This document shows, in pieces, positions 32,023-41,027 of a stretch of 64,000 nucleotides of DNA (the first letter of the stretch is position 1; every line of letters starts with the position of its first letter). The notes beneath the pieces are model-generated. The model did no database searches and was not told where the DNA came from. It worked only from the letters and a program-made list of their open reading frames with translations. Both the position numbers and the translations under genes were made by a program. The stretch is from JAVVHH01 sp965276815. Its GTDB lineage: Bacteria > Pseudomonadota > Alphaproteobacteria > Acetobacterales > Acetobacteraceae. Location of the stretch: the NCBI GenBank assembly GCA_965276815.1, contig CBDIBE010000007.1, forward strand, positions 372,001 through 436,000. Direction: 5' to 3'.

Positions 32023-33555
32023 ATGTCGCTATCCCGTCGCTCGGTATTGGCCGGAGCCGCCGGACTTCCGCTGCTGACCGCCCTCGGCCGCACCGCCCGC
32101 GCGGCCGAAACCTCCATCCTGCGCTACGGCTCGGAACTCTATCCGCCGAGCTTCACCCCCTGGCTGCACACCGGCACCGCCGCCGCCACGGTAAACCTCC
32201 TCTACCGAACCGGGCTGCTCTCCTACGCGCCCGACGGCAAGCTGCGCGGCGAGCTGGCTGAGGCCTGGGAGCCGAACGGCGCCGAATGGACCTTCCATCT
32301 CCGCGATTCCATGTTCCACAATGGCAACAAGGTAACCTCCGCCGACGTGAAATGGACCATCGAGCAAATGGCCGCGGAGAAATCCACCGCCTACCTCCGC
32401 AACTCCATGCAAGAAATCACCCGCATCGAGACGCCGGACGACAAGACGGTGCGCCTGTTCACCAAGCAGCCGATCGTAACCCTGCCCTACTGGTTCGCGA
32501 TGCCGCAGGCGCCGATCATCTCCAAGGACTCGCCCGATGCCGGCGTGGGCGGCGTCGGCGCCGGCCCGTTCCGCATGACCTCGAACGAGCGCGGCGTCGC
32601 GGTCAAGATGGAGGCCTTCGACAAATTCTATAAGCCGGGTCTGCCGAAGCTGAAGCAGATCATCATGACCATCTACGCCGATGAGAACCTGCGCGTCTCA
32701 GCGCTGCAGGCCGGCGACCTCGACCTCATCGAATACGTGCCCTGGCAGTCCATCGACACGCTCGACGCCGACCCCAACGTCAAGCTCGACAAGACCGACG
32801 GGCCGTTCATGTATCTCGAGTTCAACGGGCGCAGCGGACCGTTCAAGGACAAGCGGGTGCGCCAAGCGGTGGCAATCGCCATCAAGCGCGAGGAGGTCAC
32901 CAAAGCCGCCTTTTTCGGCCACGCAACGACGCTCGGCGGCATGCCGCTGGCCACCAACAGCCCGTTCTATGACGAGAAGCTGGCCAATGGCTGGACCTAC
33001 GACCCGGCGCGCGCCAAACAGCTCCTCAGCGAGGCCGGGCTCGGCGGCGGCTTCTCCTGCACGCTGCTCTCCAACGTGACCAACGGCATGCACAAGAGCA
33101 CCGCCGAGGTGGTGCAGCAGAACCTGGCCGATATCGGCATCCAGGTGCAGTTGGCGCTTCCCGACTGGGCCGGCTTCGTCACGCTGGCCACGCGCGGGCA
33201 GTACGAATTTGCGGTGAACGGGACAGCATCCGACAACGACGATCCGGACGGCCTGAGTTCGGTCATCGACGGCTCGCTCTCGCCGGCGGCCGCGCGCAGC
33301 ACCGGCATGGTGATCCCCGAACTGACCAAGCTGCTCGCGCAAGGCCGCTCCGAATTCGACCAAGCCAAACGCAAGCAAATCTACGACCAGGTGCAGCAGG
33401 TCGTGCTCGACGAGGTCCCGGTCTGCTTCCTGGTCTCGCGCACCCAGGCCTACGGCATGCGCAAGAACGTCGAAGGCTTCCACAATTTGCCGGGCCAGTT
33501 GACCTTCTACTCCGGCTTTACGCTCGAAGACACCTATCTGACCGGGTCTGCCTGA
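32023..33555 (+). CDS. Tat-exported dipeptide-type solute-binding protein
   Basis: A 510-residue SBP_bac_5-family protein. Start at the ATG after AGAAGGAGA, giving a twin-arginine leader (LSRRSVLAGAAGLPLL) cleaved after about residue 30. EWTFHLRDSMFHNGNKVTSADV and the later KRVRQAVAIAIKREEV-type motifs are standard for the family. It captures substrate in the periplasm for the permease/ATPase genes just upstream. Twin-arginine export suggests folding before export. Ligand unknown; operon context suggests hydantoin-like compounds or their peptide-like relatives. Confidence 0.9.
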   Translation: MSLSRRSVLAGAAGLPLLTALGRTARAAETSILRYGSELYPPSFTPWLHTGTAAATVNLLYRTGLLSYAPDGKLRGELAEAWEPNGAEWTFHLRDSMFHNGNKVTSADVKWTIEQMAAEKSTAYLRNSMQEITRIETPDDKTVRLFTKQPIVTLPYWFAMPQAPIISKDSPDAGVGGVGAGPFRMTSNERGVAVKMEAFDKFYKPGLPKLKQIIMTIYADENLRVSALQAGDLDLIEYVPWQSIDTLDADPNVKLDKTDGPFMYLEFNGRSGPFKDKRVRQAVAIAIKREEVTKAAFFGHATTLGGMPLATNSPFYDEKLANGWTYDPARAKQLLSEAGLGGGFSCTLLSNVTNGMHKSTAEVVQQNLADIGIQVQLALPDWAGFVTLATRGQYEFAVNGTASDNDDPDGLSSVIDGSLSPAAARSTGMVIPELTKLLAQGRSEFDQAKRKQIYDQVQQVVLDEVPVCFLVSRTQAYGMRKNVEGFHNLPGQLTFYSGFTLEDTYLTGSA

Positions 33556-33556
33556 G

Positions 33557-34348
33557 ATGAACAAAGTGAGGATGAGCGAGATCACCGGCGGCGAGGCGCG
33601 CGAGCTCTACGCCCGCAACCCGGTGATCCTGCTCCCGCTCGGCAGTCACGAAGATCAGGGTCCGCACGCCCCGATGGGCGACTACATGTCCGCCGACCGG
33701 ATGGCCGAGCTGATCGCCTGCCGCGCCAGCGAACGGGGCACCGAGACCGTGGTCGCCCCCGTGCTGCCGTTCGGCGGCGCCGATTATTTCGGCGCCATGC
33801 CGGGCGGCATCGCGCTCGGCCAGGCGACGCTGCGCGCCGTGCTGACCGACATGATCGCCTGCCTGATCCGCCACGGCCTGACCCGCATCGTGGTCATCAA
33901 CGGCCATGGCGGCAACGTACAGGCGGTGCACGACTGTGCACAGGTCGCACTGCGCCAGCACGGCGTGCTGATCCCCAGCCTCTATCTCTGGCGCATCGGC
34001 TACGGGCTCCTGCCCGGCATCCTCGGCGCACAGACCGCGAAGCGCGCTTCCGGACATGGCGCGGACCCGCTCACCTCGATCGTCATGCACCTCTTCCCCG
34101 GTCTGATGCGCCCGGACCTCATCCCCGACCCGGCGCCGCTCGGCCAAGTGCATGGCCTGCAGATGCGTACCTTCGGCATCGGCGAGTTCGAGGGCGCCGA
34201 GGTCGGCGTCCCCGTCGAATACAACGCGATCACCCCCAACGGCGTTGTTGCCGACGCCAGGCTATGCTCGGCCGAGACCGGCGCCGCCCTGGTCGAGCAG
34301 CTGACCGAGCTAGGTGCCCGCTTCGTCACTCACTACGCCGCCCAATGA
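33557..34348 (+). CDS. creatininase-family amidohydrolase
   Basis: A 263-residue protein one base after the binding protein stop. It has the creatininase metal-site motifs: Glu/His in LPLGSHEDQGPHAPMGDY, LPFGGADYFGAMPGG, and IVVINGHGGNVQAVHD. The family opens cyclic amides (creatinine to creatine) or cleaves formamides and is dinuclear-metal dependent. With HyuAB and two carbamoylsarcosine-hydrolase-like enzymes in the same island, a role on creatinine-like or other ring amides fits, but family membership alone does not fix the substrate. MftE-like peptidases are a less likely alternative. Confidence 0.88.
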   Translation: MNKVRMSEITGGEARELYARNPVILLPLGSHEDQGPHAPMGDYMSADRMAELIACRASERGTETVVAPVLPFGGADYFGAMPGGIALGQATLRAVLTDMIACLIRHGLTRIVVINGHGGNVQAVHDCAQVALRQHGVLIPSLYLWRIGYGLLPGILGAQTAKRASGHGADPLTSIVMHLFPGLMRPDLIPDPAPLGQVHGLQMRTFGIGEFEGAEVGVPVEYNAITPNGVVADARLCSAETGAALVEQLTELGARFVTHYAAQ

Positions 34349-34355
34349 CCCCATC

Positions 34356-34449
34356 CGTCATCGCGAACCGCGCAGCGACGACGCACTCCATGCCCGCGCC
34401 AATCCGCGCCGCCGTGGATCGCCACGCCGCTGCGCGGTTCGCGATGACG
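34356..34449. repeat. 94-bp palindromic repeat element
   Basis: Perfect 22-bp inverted ends, CGTCATCGCGAACCGCGCAG plus CG at 34356-34377 and its exact inverse at 34428-34449, enclose 50 bases. It fills almost the entire gap between the creatininase-family and deacetylase genes. Sequence style (CGTCAT.GCGA...) resembles abundant intergenic repeats of alphaproteobacteria. In RNA it would form a strong hairpin separating the two genes. Confidence 0.8.
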
Positions 34450-34471
34450 AGTGCCAAAATGGGAGTTGACC

Positions 34472-35416
34472 ATGCCTGAGCGCCCCGCGGATGACCGCGA
34501 CTACATCGGCTACGGCGACAATCCGCCCGACGCGCAATGGCCCGACGGCGCCCGGATCGCGCTGAACATCAACGTCAATTTCGAAGGCGGCGGCGAGCGC
34601 TCGCTAATGGACGGCGACGGCGCCTCGGAAGGCGCCCTGAACGATATCGGCTTCCCCGCCCTGCCAGGCCTGCGCAGCCCGATGGTCGAAAGCGTCTTCG
34701 AATACGGCTCGCGCGTCGGCGCTTGGCGGCTCCTGAAGCTGTTCCGCCGCTACGAGATGAAGGTCTGCCTGCTGGCCGTCGCCCGCGCCGCCGAAGCCAA
34801 CCGCTGGATAACCCACGCCTACCTCGAGGAAGGGCACGAACTGGTCAGCCATCATTACCGTTGGCTCGACTACCAGACCATGCCGGAAGAGCAGGAACGC
34901 GAGCACATAAACCTCGCCTTCGAAACGTTCGAGCGGGTCTGCGGCATCGTCCCCGTCGGCTGGATGACTGGCCGCCCGAGCGCCAACACGCGCCGCCTGC
35001 TCGTCGAGAGCGGCAAGCTGCTCTACGATCGGGATTCGCTCAATGACGAGCTGCCTTACTGGCGCGAAGTCGCCGGGAAGTCGCACCTGGTGATCCCGTA
35101 TTCGTTCGAAACCAACGACAACCGGTTCGACCAAAACCACGGCTTCTCCACCGCCGACGATTTTGCCCGCTACATGATCGACTGCTTCGACACGCTGTAC
35201 GCAGAAGGCGACGAGCGGCCGCGGCTGATGTCGCTGGCCGTCCACGACCGCATCATCGGCCGTCCCGGCCGGATCGCGGGGCTGGTCCGGTTCTTCGAGC
35301 ACGTCCGGAAGCATCATAAAGTCTGGGTGGCGACGGGTCGGGAGATTGCGGAGCACTGGCGTTCGGTGCATCCGCCGCGGCGCCCGTGGCCAAGCGATGT
35401 TCTCGAACCAGAATAA
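34472..35416 (+). CDS. polysaccharide-deacetylase-fold amidohydrolase (PuuE-like)
   Basis: A 314-residue protein from the ATG at 34472 (GGGAG six bases before; a GTG at 34451 is less likely). N-terminal RDYIGYGDNPPDAQWPDGAR and ALNINVNFEGGGE, then GHELVSHHYRWLDY and WMTGRPSANTRRLL, match the cofactor-independent allantoinase (PuuE) and chitin-deacetylase-like group. PuuE hydrolyses allantoin, another cyclic ureide, in line with the hydantoinase theme. Its 3' end overlaps the convergent transporter gene by 164 bases, an unusually long overlap. Confidence 0.82.
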   Translation: MPERPADDRDYIGYGDNPPDAQWPDGARIALNINVNFEGGGERSLMDGDGASEGALNDIGFPALPGLRSPMVESVFEYGSRVGAWRLLKLFRRYEMKVCLLAVARAAEANRWITHAYLEEGHELVSHHYRWLDYQTMPEEQEREHINLAFETFERVCGIVPVGWMTGRPSANTRRLLVESGKLLYDRDSLNDELPYWREVAGKSHLVIPYSFETNDNRFDQNHGFSTADDFARYMIDCFDTLYAEGDERPRLMSLAVHDRIIGRPGRIAGLVRFFEHVRKHHKVWVATGREIAEHWRSVHPPRRPWPSDVLEPE

Positions 35417-36266
35417 ACAAGCCGGCGCCGATGATGATCGCAGCGCCGGTGAGCGCCGCCGCTCCCGGCAAGTCGCCGAACACCAAATAGCCCAGCAAGA
35501 TGCCCCAGAGCAGCATGGTGTACTCGAACGGCACGATCGACACTGCCGGCCCGAGCCGCAGCGCATAGTTGACGCAGGAATTGCCCGCCAGCGACCCGAC
35601 CCCCAGGACCAGCATCAGCGCCGCATCCTGCGGCCCCGGCATGGTCCAGCCCTCGATCAGCACGACGACGATGCCGAGCAAGCAGGTCGCCAGCAATTGC
35701 TGCACGATCAGCACGGACCGCGGCGCCTCGGGCAGCCGCCCCGTCGCAATCAAGAAGCCGGCATAGAGCAAGCTGCCGAGCAGCGCGGATAGCGCGCCGA
35801 TCGACACCGAACCCGCCGGGTGCAGCGCTACGACCACGCCGAGAAAGCCCGCGCATACCGCGCTCCACCGCCGCCAGCCCACGCGCTCGCGCAGGAACAA
35901 TGCCGATAGCGCGGTCACCCAGATCGGGCTCGCCTGGTAATAGGTGATCACCTCGGCCAGCGGCAGCGAGATGAGCGCCCAGAAGAAGAACGACGCCTCG
36001 GCCGGCGACAGTAGGAACCGCACCACCTGCAGCCCGGGCCGGTACCCGGTCACCAGCAGCGGCAGCCGCGCCCGCCACAGCAACGGCAGCGTAATCAGCA
36101 ACCCGGTGACGCCCCGCGCCACCATCAGCTCGCCAACGCTGTAGCTGCCGACCAGCTTCTTGCCCAACGCGTCGTTGGCCGCAAACAGGAACATGCCAAC
36201 GCACATGAGCCCGATACCGCGGATGACGGCCTGCCGGGCCGGGGCAAGCTGTGCTGTGGCCGACAT
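35253..36266 (-). CDS. DMT/EamA-family transporter
   Basis: A 337-residue membrane protein with about ten hydrophobic helices in two EamA repeats (FAANDALGKKLVGSYSVGEL; PLAEVITYYQASPIWVTALS; GPAVSIVPFEYTMLLWGILL). Such proteins export metabolites or amino acids. The C-terminal ~45 residues are Pro/Ser/Arg-rich and overlap the deacetylase gene on the other strand, suggesting the stop was lost and the gene ran on. It is the last gene of the leftward block that starts with the amino-acid transporter. Substrate unknown. Confidence 0.88.
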   Translation of the reverse strand: MSATAQLAPARQAVIRGIGLMCVGMFLFAANDALGKKLVGSYSVGELMVARGVTGLLITLPLLWRARLPLLVTGYRPGLQVVRFLLSPAEASFFFWALISLPLAEVITYYQASPIWVTALSALFLRERVGWRRWSAVCAGFLGVVVALHPAGSVSIGALSALLGSLLYAGFLIATGRLPEAPRSVLIVQQLLATCLLGIVVVLIEGWTMPGPQDAALMLVLGVGSLAGNSCVNYALRLGPAVSIVPFEYTMLLWGILLGYLVFGDLPGAAALTGAAIIIGAGLFILVREHRLATGAAADAPNASAPQSPDPSPPRLYDASGRARRTGPAPRSGRDGR

Positions 36267-36278
36267 CTCCGCCCGGTA

Positions 36279-37271
36279 TCACGGGACGCCGAGAGTCGCT
36301 ACCCGCTCGCCTTGCGAAACCGTCGCCATCGTCGTCGCGCGCACGAACAGCCCATCCTGCGGCGCCACGACGGTCTCCAGCGTGTCGCCGAACACGCCGG
36401 TGATCCGGCACAGCAAATCGCCCCGCCGCACTTGGCTGCCCAGCGCCGCGATCGTGGTCAGCAACCCGCCCCGGCTTGCCCGCAAACCGAGGAAGCCGCG
36501 CATCAAATGCGTGACCGGCGGCGCCTCGATCGCGCTGTCAAGCATGCCGAGATGCCGCATGCCGTTCAGCACGCAGCGCGCACCGGTGGCCACGCATTCC
36601 TCCTCGAGCCGCCCGCCCTCGCCGATCTCGAAGGTCAGCGCCGGAATGCCAGCCCTCGCCGCCTCGACGCAGAGGATCCCGGGTGCCACGTACATCCCCT
36701 CCGTCCCCGCCACCACCCAACCCGTGCCCATCGCCGTCCCAAGCGCCAGCGAGGCCGCGGACGCGGCCAGGCCCGGTCCCGGCAAGATGGCGATCGGCAC
36801 ATACCGGCCGCCCCGCGTCGGCGTGTGCACATCGATCACGGCCGTGCAGCGCTCGATCACCCGGAACAGCGTGGCCGCAACGATCTGCGCGACATTGCCG
36901 CGTGCGTCGCCGGGAAAGCAGGTCCAAGCATCCGCCGGCACCTGGTCAAGCGGCGATTTCAGAAACTGCGCGAGCGGCAGCCGATGGTCGGCCAGCAATG
37001 CCAGCGGATGCTGCACCGGGATGCAAACGACGCTCCCCCGCAGCGCCGCCGGGTCCACGAGCGACAGCGCGCGAGCCAAGATTGCGACGCCGTTGACCTC
37101 ATCGCCATGAATGGCCGCGCCAAGGTACAGCACCGGCCCCGGCCGGGCCCCATGCATCACCCGCAGCGGCAGCGCCATGGAGGACCCATCCGCCAGGCTA
37201 AGCACCGGAACGCTGCCCCGCCGCTCCTCGCCGGCCGGAACCGCCAAACCTTCAATCTCGAACACGCTCAT
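36279..37271 (-). CDS. succinylglutamate desuccinylase/aspartoacylase-family hydrolase
   Basis: A 330-residue M14-like zinc hydrolase. YLGAAIHGDEVNGVAILAR gives the HxxE zinc motif, GDARGNVAQ and VIDVHTPTRGG the second ligand region, and GIPALTFEIGEGG the catalytic Glu. The frame is open further upstream, but ATG 37271 starts the family sequence (SVFEIEGLAVPAGEE) and has GGAGAGG just upstream, provided by a palindromic repeat. Family members deacylate N-acyl amino acids or ectoine intermediates. It follows an HpaB-like gene in a leftward operon; the substrate is unknown. Confidence 0.87.
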   Translation of the reverse strand: MSVFEIEGLAVPAGEERRGSVPVLSLADGSSMALPLRVMHGARPGPVLYLGAAIHGDEVNGVAILARALSLVDPAALRGSVVCIPVQHPLALLADHRLPLAQFLKSPLDQVPADAWTCFPGDARGNVAQIVAATLFRVIERCTAVIDVHTPTRGGRYVPIAILPGPGLAASAASLALGTAMGTGWVVAGTEGMYVAPGILCVEAARAGIPALTFEIGEGGRLEEECVATGARCVLNGMRHLGMLDSAIEAPPVTHLMRGFLGLRASRGGLLTTIAALGSQVRRGDLLCRITGVFGDTLETVVAPQDGLFVRATTMATVSQGERVATLGVP

Positions 37272-37290
37272 CCTCTCCCCCCGGGAGAGG
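37272..37290. repeat. REP-like palindrome at a start codon
   Basis: CCTCTCCC-CCC-GGGAGAGG, a perfect 8-bp stem, abuts the ATG of the leftward deacylase gene and supplies its purine-rich ribosome-binding sequence. Same core as the element in sctO (8944-8977). A hairpin here could mask initiation. Confidence 0.65.
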
Positions 37291-37299
37291 GCATCTGCA

Positions 37300-38772
37300 T
37301 CACTCCGCCGCCCGCGCCAGCGGCAACCCCGGCGACTCATAACTCCCCAACATACGCTCCAATGCCCCGGTCGCGCCCGCCCAATCGCAGGTCCGATACG
37401 CCATGCCCGTCGTCGTCGTGCGCGGCCCCGAGTAGAACATCTCGTACTGCACATGCCGCGACGCGAATTCCGACCCCAGCGCGTCCCAAGCCAGCTTCAT
37501 CAGCTTCACCCGCTCCACGCTGTCGCCCACGGCAGAGCGCTGCGTGCAGGTGATCAGCCGCGCAATCTCCGGATCGGCGAAATCCGCGACCGAAGAGGGC
37601 ACCATCAGCATCCCGCCCCCGGCCAGCTCGCGGATCGTGGTCACCATCCGCGGGTAAAGCCGCTGCGCCTGCACCTGCGCCGCGTAGAGCAACCCGCGAT
37701 CCGGCACGAAATACGAGCCGTAGAACGACCCCTTCGCCTCCATCCCATGCACGAACGCCTCGATGACAGCGGCGTCGGCCGCCAGCTCGCCCAGCGTCTG
37801 CTGCACCGAGCCGAACGCTGTCGTCCCGATCGTCTCGGCCAGCCGCCGCGCGAGCCCGAGCAGGAAGCGCAGCTTCACCATCAGCCGTATGCAGGATTGG
37901 TAGTTCTGATACGAGTGCGCCGGCGTCTCGTGCCACTGTGCGAGTTGGGCGGCCGGGTCACGATGGACGAACACGCGGTCCCAAGGGATGCGGCAATCGT
38001 CGAAATACAGCACCGCGTCATTCTCATCGAACCGGCTCGACAGCGGGTAATCGAACCCCGAACTCGCCGCCTGCTCGTAGGAGCGCCGCGACAGCAGCTT
38101 CACCCCCTGCAAACCCAGCGGCACGACGGCGGTGAACGCATACCGCGACTCGTCCGGCTTGAGCGGCCGCAGCGTGGTGACCATCACCTCGTTCGACAGC
38201 ACGGCCCCTGTCCCCAGCATCTTGGAGCCGCGCACGGTAATTCCGGAACTATCCTCGTCCACGATCGCCACCGCGAGGCTGGCATTCTGCGCATCGCTGG
38301 TCCCTTTCGACCGGTCGCCCTGCGGATCGATGATTACGTAGGTGACATAGAGATCATTGTCTCGCGCGTACTCGTAATAATCGCGCACCGTCGCCGAGCG
38401 GCCGCCCTCATGCCGGTCATAGACCGCCTGCCCCATATACATCGCGCCCAGCGTCGAGGCGACATGGTCCGGCGAGCGGCCCATGAAACCATGGTGCAGC
38501 CCGGCCAGCTCGGTCAGCGCCTCCCGCCGCCGCACCAGCATCTCGTAAGAAGTCGGCAGCTCCCAGGCCCGGCTGACCCGCCGGCCCGACGGCGCCTCGA
38601 ACGTCATCCGCTCGGCATTGTCCGGCGCGCCCTGATAATCATACAGCCCGGCGATCGTCCGCGCCGCATTGCGAAACGCCGGATGCTCCGGCACCGACGC
38701 GACCCGGCCGCCATCGAGCAGCACGCATCGCCCGTCCTCCAGGCTCCGCAAATGATCGGCGCCGGTCTTCAT
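37300..38772 (-). CDS. HpaB-like flavin-dependent monooxygenase
   Basis: A 490-residue protein of the 4-hydroxyphenylacetate 3-monooxygenase oxygenase-component family, from ATG 38772 (overlapping the upstream gene's stop as ATGA). Typical segments: TGADHLRSLEDGRCVLLDG at the N-terminus, GRSPDHVASTLGAM, NDAVLYFDDCRIPWDRVFVH and ELAGGGMLMVPSSVADFADP. The family uses free reduced flavin from a reductase (HpaC) to hydroxylate phenols or pyrroles; no reductase gene is in the window. The preceding hydrolase and the amidase-type gene suggest it works on an aromatic or heterocyclic compound. Substrate unknown. Confidence 0.88.
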   Translation of the reverse strand: MKTGADHLRSLEDGRCVLLDGGRVASVPEHPAFRNAARTIAGLYDYQGAPDNAERMTFEAPSGRRVSRAWELPTSYEMLVRRREALTELAGLHHGFMGRSPDHVASTLGAMYMGQAVYDRHEGGRSATVRDYYEYARDNDLYVTYVIIDPQGDRSKGTSDAQNASLAVAIVDEDSSGITVRGSKMLGTGAVLSNEVMVTTLRPLKPDESRYAFTAVVPLGLQGVKLLSRRSYEQAASSGFDYPLSSRFDENDAVLYFDDCRIPWDRVFVHRDPAAQLAQWHETPAHSYQNYQSCIRLMVKLRFLLGLARRLAETIGTTAFGSVQQTLGELAADAAVIEAFVHGMEAKGSFYGSYFVPDRGLLYAAQVQAQRLYPRMVTTIRELAGGGMLMVPSSVADFADPEIARLITCTQRSAVGDSVERVKLMKLAWDALGSEFASRHVQYEMFYSGPRTTTTGMAYRTCDWAGATGALERMLGSYESPGLPLARAAE

Positions 38773-39773
38773 TGCAGCAGCTCGCTGAGCGCCGCGTCGA
38801 TGAACGGCTGATCTTCCTTGTTCCACAACGTCATGTGGCCCCAAATCGAGCGGATCGGCCGGCATTCCGCGTTCGGCATGCGCTTGACCTCGGCATCGCT
38901 GTCCACCGGCGGGAAATAACTATCGTACTCCCCCGGCATGACGATCGCCCGCGCCGTAATCGCCCCCAGCGCCCGGTCCAAATCGCCGCCATACGCCGGG
39001 CAGGCGCTGATATCGCCATCCTCCCAAGTGCGCAGCAGCGCCAGTAAATCGTTGGCGTCCAGATGCAGGAACCCCGGCTCCCAAAACCGCGCCGAAAAAT
39101 CGGCGGCATCAGCCGCCCCGAACTGGCGAAACGCCTCGGTGCGGTAGAACGGCTCGGAAAACCCCCAGCCAGCGTAGATCGTAGCAAACGCGCGCAAGCC
39201 CCGGATCGGCGGCCGCGTATAGAACCCGTCCTCGAACGCCGGATCCAACTCGAGCGCCCGGCGCAGCGACAGGAGAAAGATCTTGTTGAAATGCCCGGTC
39301 CGCGCCGAGCAGCACAGCGGCGCAATCGCCGCCATCATGCCCGGAAATTGCGCCCCCCACTGATAAGCCTGGCACCCGCCCATCGACCATCCGGCAACCA
39401 GCTTGATCCGCTCGATCCCCAGCTTCTGCGTCAGCAACATATGCTGCAGCCGCACATTGTCGTGCAGCGTCACGCGCGGGAACCGGCCCGCTTCGTACGG
39501 CGCCGGAGTGTTGCTCGGCGAACTCGAAACGCCGCCCGCCAGGAGATTGGTGAACACGACGAAATGCTGCGCCGGGTCGATGGCGCGCCCAGGTCCGACC
39601 ATGCAGAACTCCGCCTGCACGTCCGTGCCGGAATACCAGGACGGGATCAGCACCACATTATCCCGCCGGTCCGACAGTGTGCCCAGCGTCCGATACACCA
39701 GCTTGGCCACCGGCAGGGTCTCGCCGCCCTGCAGCCCGAAGCCTTCGACCTCGAAGCTCTGCCGCCCGCTCAT
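38769..39773 (-). CDS. alpha/beta-hydrolase of the homoserine acetyltransferase (MetX) family
   Basis: A 334-residue alpha/beta-hydrolase. The nucleophile elbow is GWSMGGCQAYQWG (Ser about 146), the MetX-like N-terminal half reads FVVFTNLLAGGVSSSPSNTP, and the catalytic Asp and His lie in PGEYDSYFPP and SIWGHMTLWN. Start ATG 39773 is preferred over the longer frame. Members of this branch in catabolic operons act as hydrolases on esters, amides or C-C bonds rather than acetyltransferases. Coupling to the HpaB-like gene by ATGA suggests consecutive steps (oxygenation then hydrolysis). Confidence 0.82.
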   Translation of the reverse strand: MSGRQSFEVEGFGLQGGETLPVAKLVYRTLGTLSDRRDNVVLIPSWYSGTDVQAEFCMVGPGRAIDPAQHFVVFTNLLAGGVSSSPSNTPAPYEAGRFPRVTLHDNVRLQHMLLTQKLGIERIKLVAGWSMGGCQAYQWGAQFPGMMAAIAPLCCSARTGHFNKIFLLSLRRALELDPAFEDGFYTRPPIRGLRAFATIYAGWGFSEPFYRTEAFRQFGAADAADFSARFWEPGFLHLDANDLLALLRTWEDGDISACPAYGGDLDRALGAITARAIVMPGEYDSYFPPVDSDAEVKRMPNAECRPIRSIWGHMTLWNKEDQPFIDAALSELLQ

Positions 39774-39783
39774 CCCATCCCCT

Positions 39784-41025
39784 TCAAGTGCAGGTAAAAA
39801 CGCTCTTGCGCAGCGACCCATGCACGCCCCAATTGGCGTCCACCACTTGCGTCACGCCGAAATCCGCCGCCACCGACATCAGCGCGATCGCCTCATCCTC
39901 GCTCATCCGGTGCACCGTCATCAAGAACCGCCGCATCTTGCGGAACGCGTCGCGCATCGCCCGGTCCAGGCTCGCATGGTTGGCCACCTCGGTCTGCGCA
40001 TTCGGCCCCAGCGCCGCCAGGTAATTCGGAAACGTGAACCCATAGACTGACCATTGCTGCTCCGTCTCCAGCAGCGGATGGTCCAGCCCCTCCAGGATCG
40101 TCCCTCCGAGATCGCCCTGCTTGTGCACGATGAACTCGAAATCCCCGGTCAGCGACGTCTCGATCGCCGTCCCACCCAGCTCGCTATCCCCCTGCGCCGC
40201 GTGCGGATCGCCCACCGACAGCAACGCCCCCGGCACCGCCACCGGATAGTACATCCGCGCGCCCTTCCCAATCCGCCAATCGTCGATATTGCCCCCCGTA
40301 TGACCCGGCGGGATCGAACTCACGAAATCCGCCTCCGACGGCGCCAGCCCCATCGTCCCAAAATGCAGCCGCGCCGGCACCTTAACATTCGCCAAAATGT
40401 TCTCCCGCCGCCGCACCCGGCTGTGATCCACCGGCACGCCCGGATAATCGATCATGGAGTGCACGATCCCGTCCGGATCGGTCTGCGGCGTCCACACGTA
40501 ATTATAGACCGCCCGCGCAAACGGTTCTCCCGATGTATCCAGCTCGAAGATCGTCACCACCTCGCGCGGCTTCGGCTCCTCGATCAGGTCGTGATACTGA
40601 AACCCCCAGGACGCCGCGGCATTCGACCCAAAGCAGCGCCCGGCATGGCACGCGTGGCAACTCGGCCGTGGCCGCACATCGAGGATGCGCACTTCCAACA
40701 CGTCACCGGGTTCCGCGCCCTCGACGGCGACCGGCCCGGTCAGCAAATGCACGCCCAACCCCTCGCCAGAGCCGCGCTGGAACGGTCCCTCGGTCGGCCC
40801 GGCCCCGCGGCGCACCACCGCTTTGTGCTCGCGCGTCCAATGAAACACGCTTTCCGCGCCCGGATCGCCCGCGATCATCCGCTCCCAATCGTCGGCCGCG
40901 TGATGCGTCAAGGTCTCGATCGTCGCCCGATCGCCGGACCGCACGGTCAGCGCCGGCGCGACCACCTTGCTGAAATACCCCCAATGGACCGTCGCCGGCG
41001 ACACCGACAAATGATGATGCTGCAT
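39784..41025 (-). CDS. acetamidase/formamidase-family amidohydrolase
   Basis: A 413-residue FmdA/AmdA-family protein. Hallmarks: VHWGYFSKVVAPALTVRSGD at the N-terminus, LTGPVAVEGAEPGDVLEVRI, SIPPGHTGGNIDDWRIGKGA and LLSVGDPHAAQGDSELGGTA. It hydrolyses short amides (formamide, acetamide) to acid and ammonia, cytosolic and metal-dependent. It lies between the amino-acid-type transporter and the MetX-like hydrolase in one leftward run (2- and 10-base gaps). It likely frees ammonia from an amide intermediate of the same pathway. Confidence 0.9.
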   Translation of the reverse strand: MQHHHLSVSPATVHWGYFSKVVAPALTVRSGDRATIETLTHHAADDWERMIAGDPGAESVFHWTREHKAVVRRGAGPTEGPFQRGSGEGLGVHLLTGPVAVEGAEPGDVLEVRILDVRPRPSCHACHAGRCFGSNAAASWGFQYHDLIEEPKPREVVTIFELDTSGEPFARAVYNYVWTPQTDPDGIVHSMIDYPGVPVDHSRVRRRENILANVKVPARLHFGTMGLAPSEADFVSSIPPGHTGGNIDDWRIGKGARMYYPVAVPGALLSVGDPHAAQGDSELGGTAIETSLTGDFEFIVHKQGDLGGTILEGLDHPLLETEQQWSVYGFTFPNYLAALGPNAQTEVANHASLDRAMRDAFRKMRRFLMTVHRMSEDEAIALMSVAADFGVTQVVDANWGVHGSLRKSVFTCT

Positions 41026-41027
41026 GA

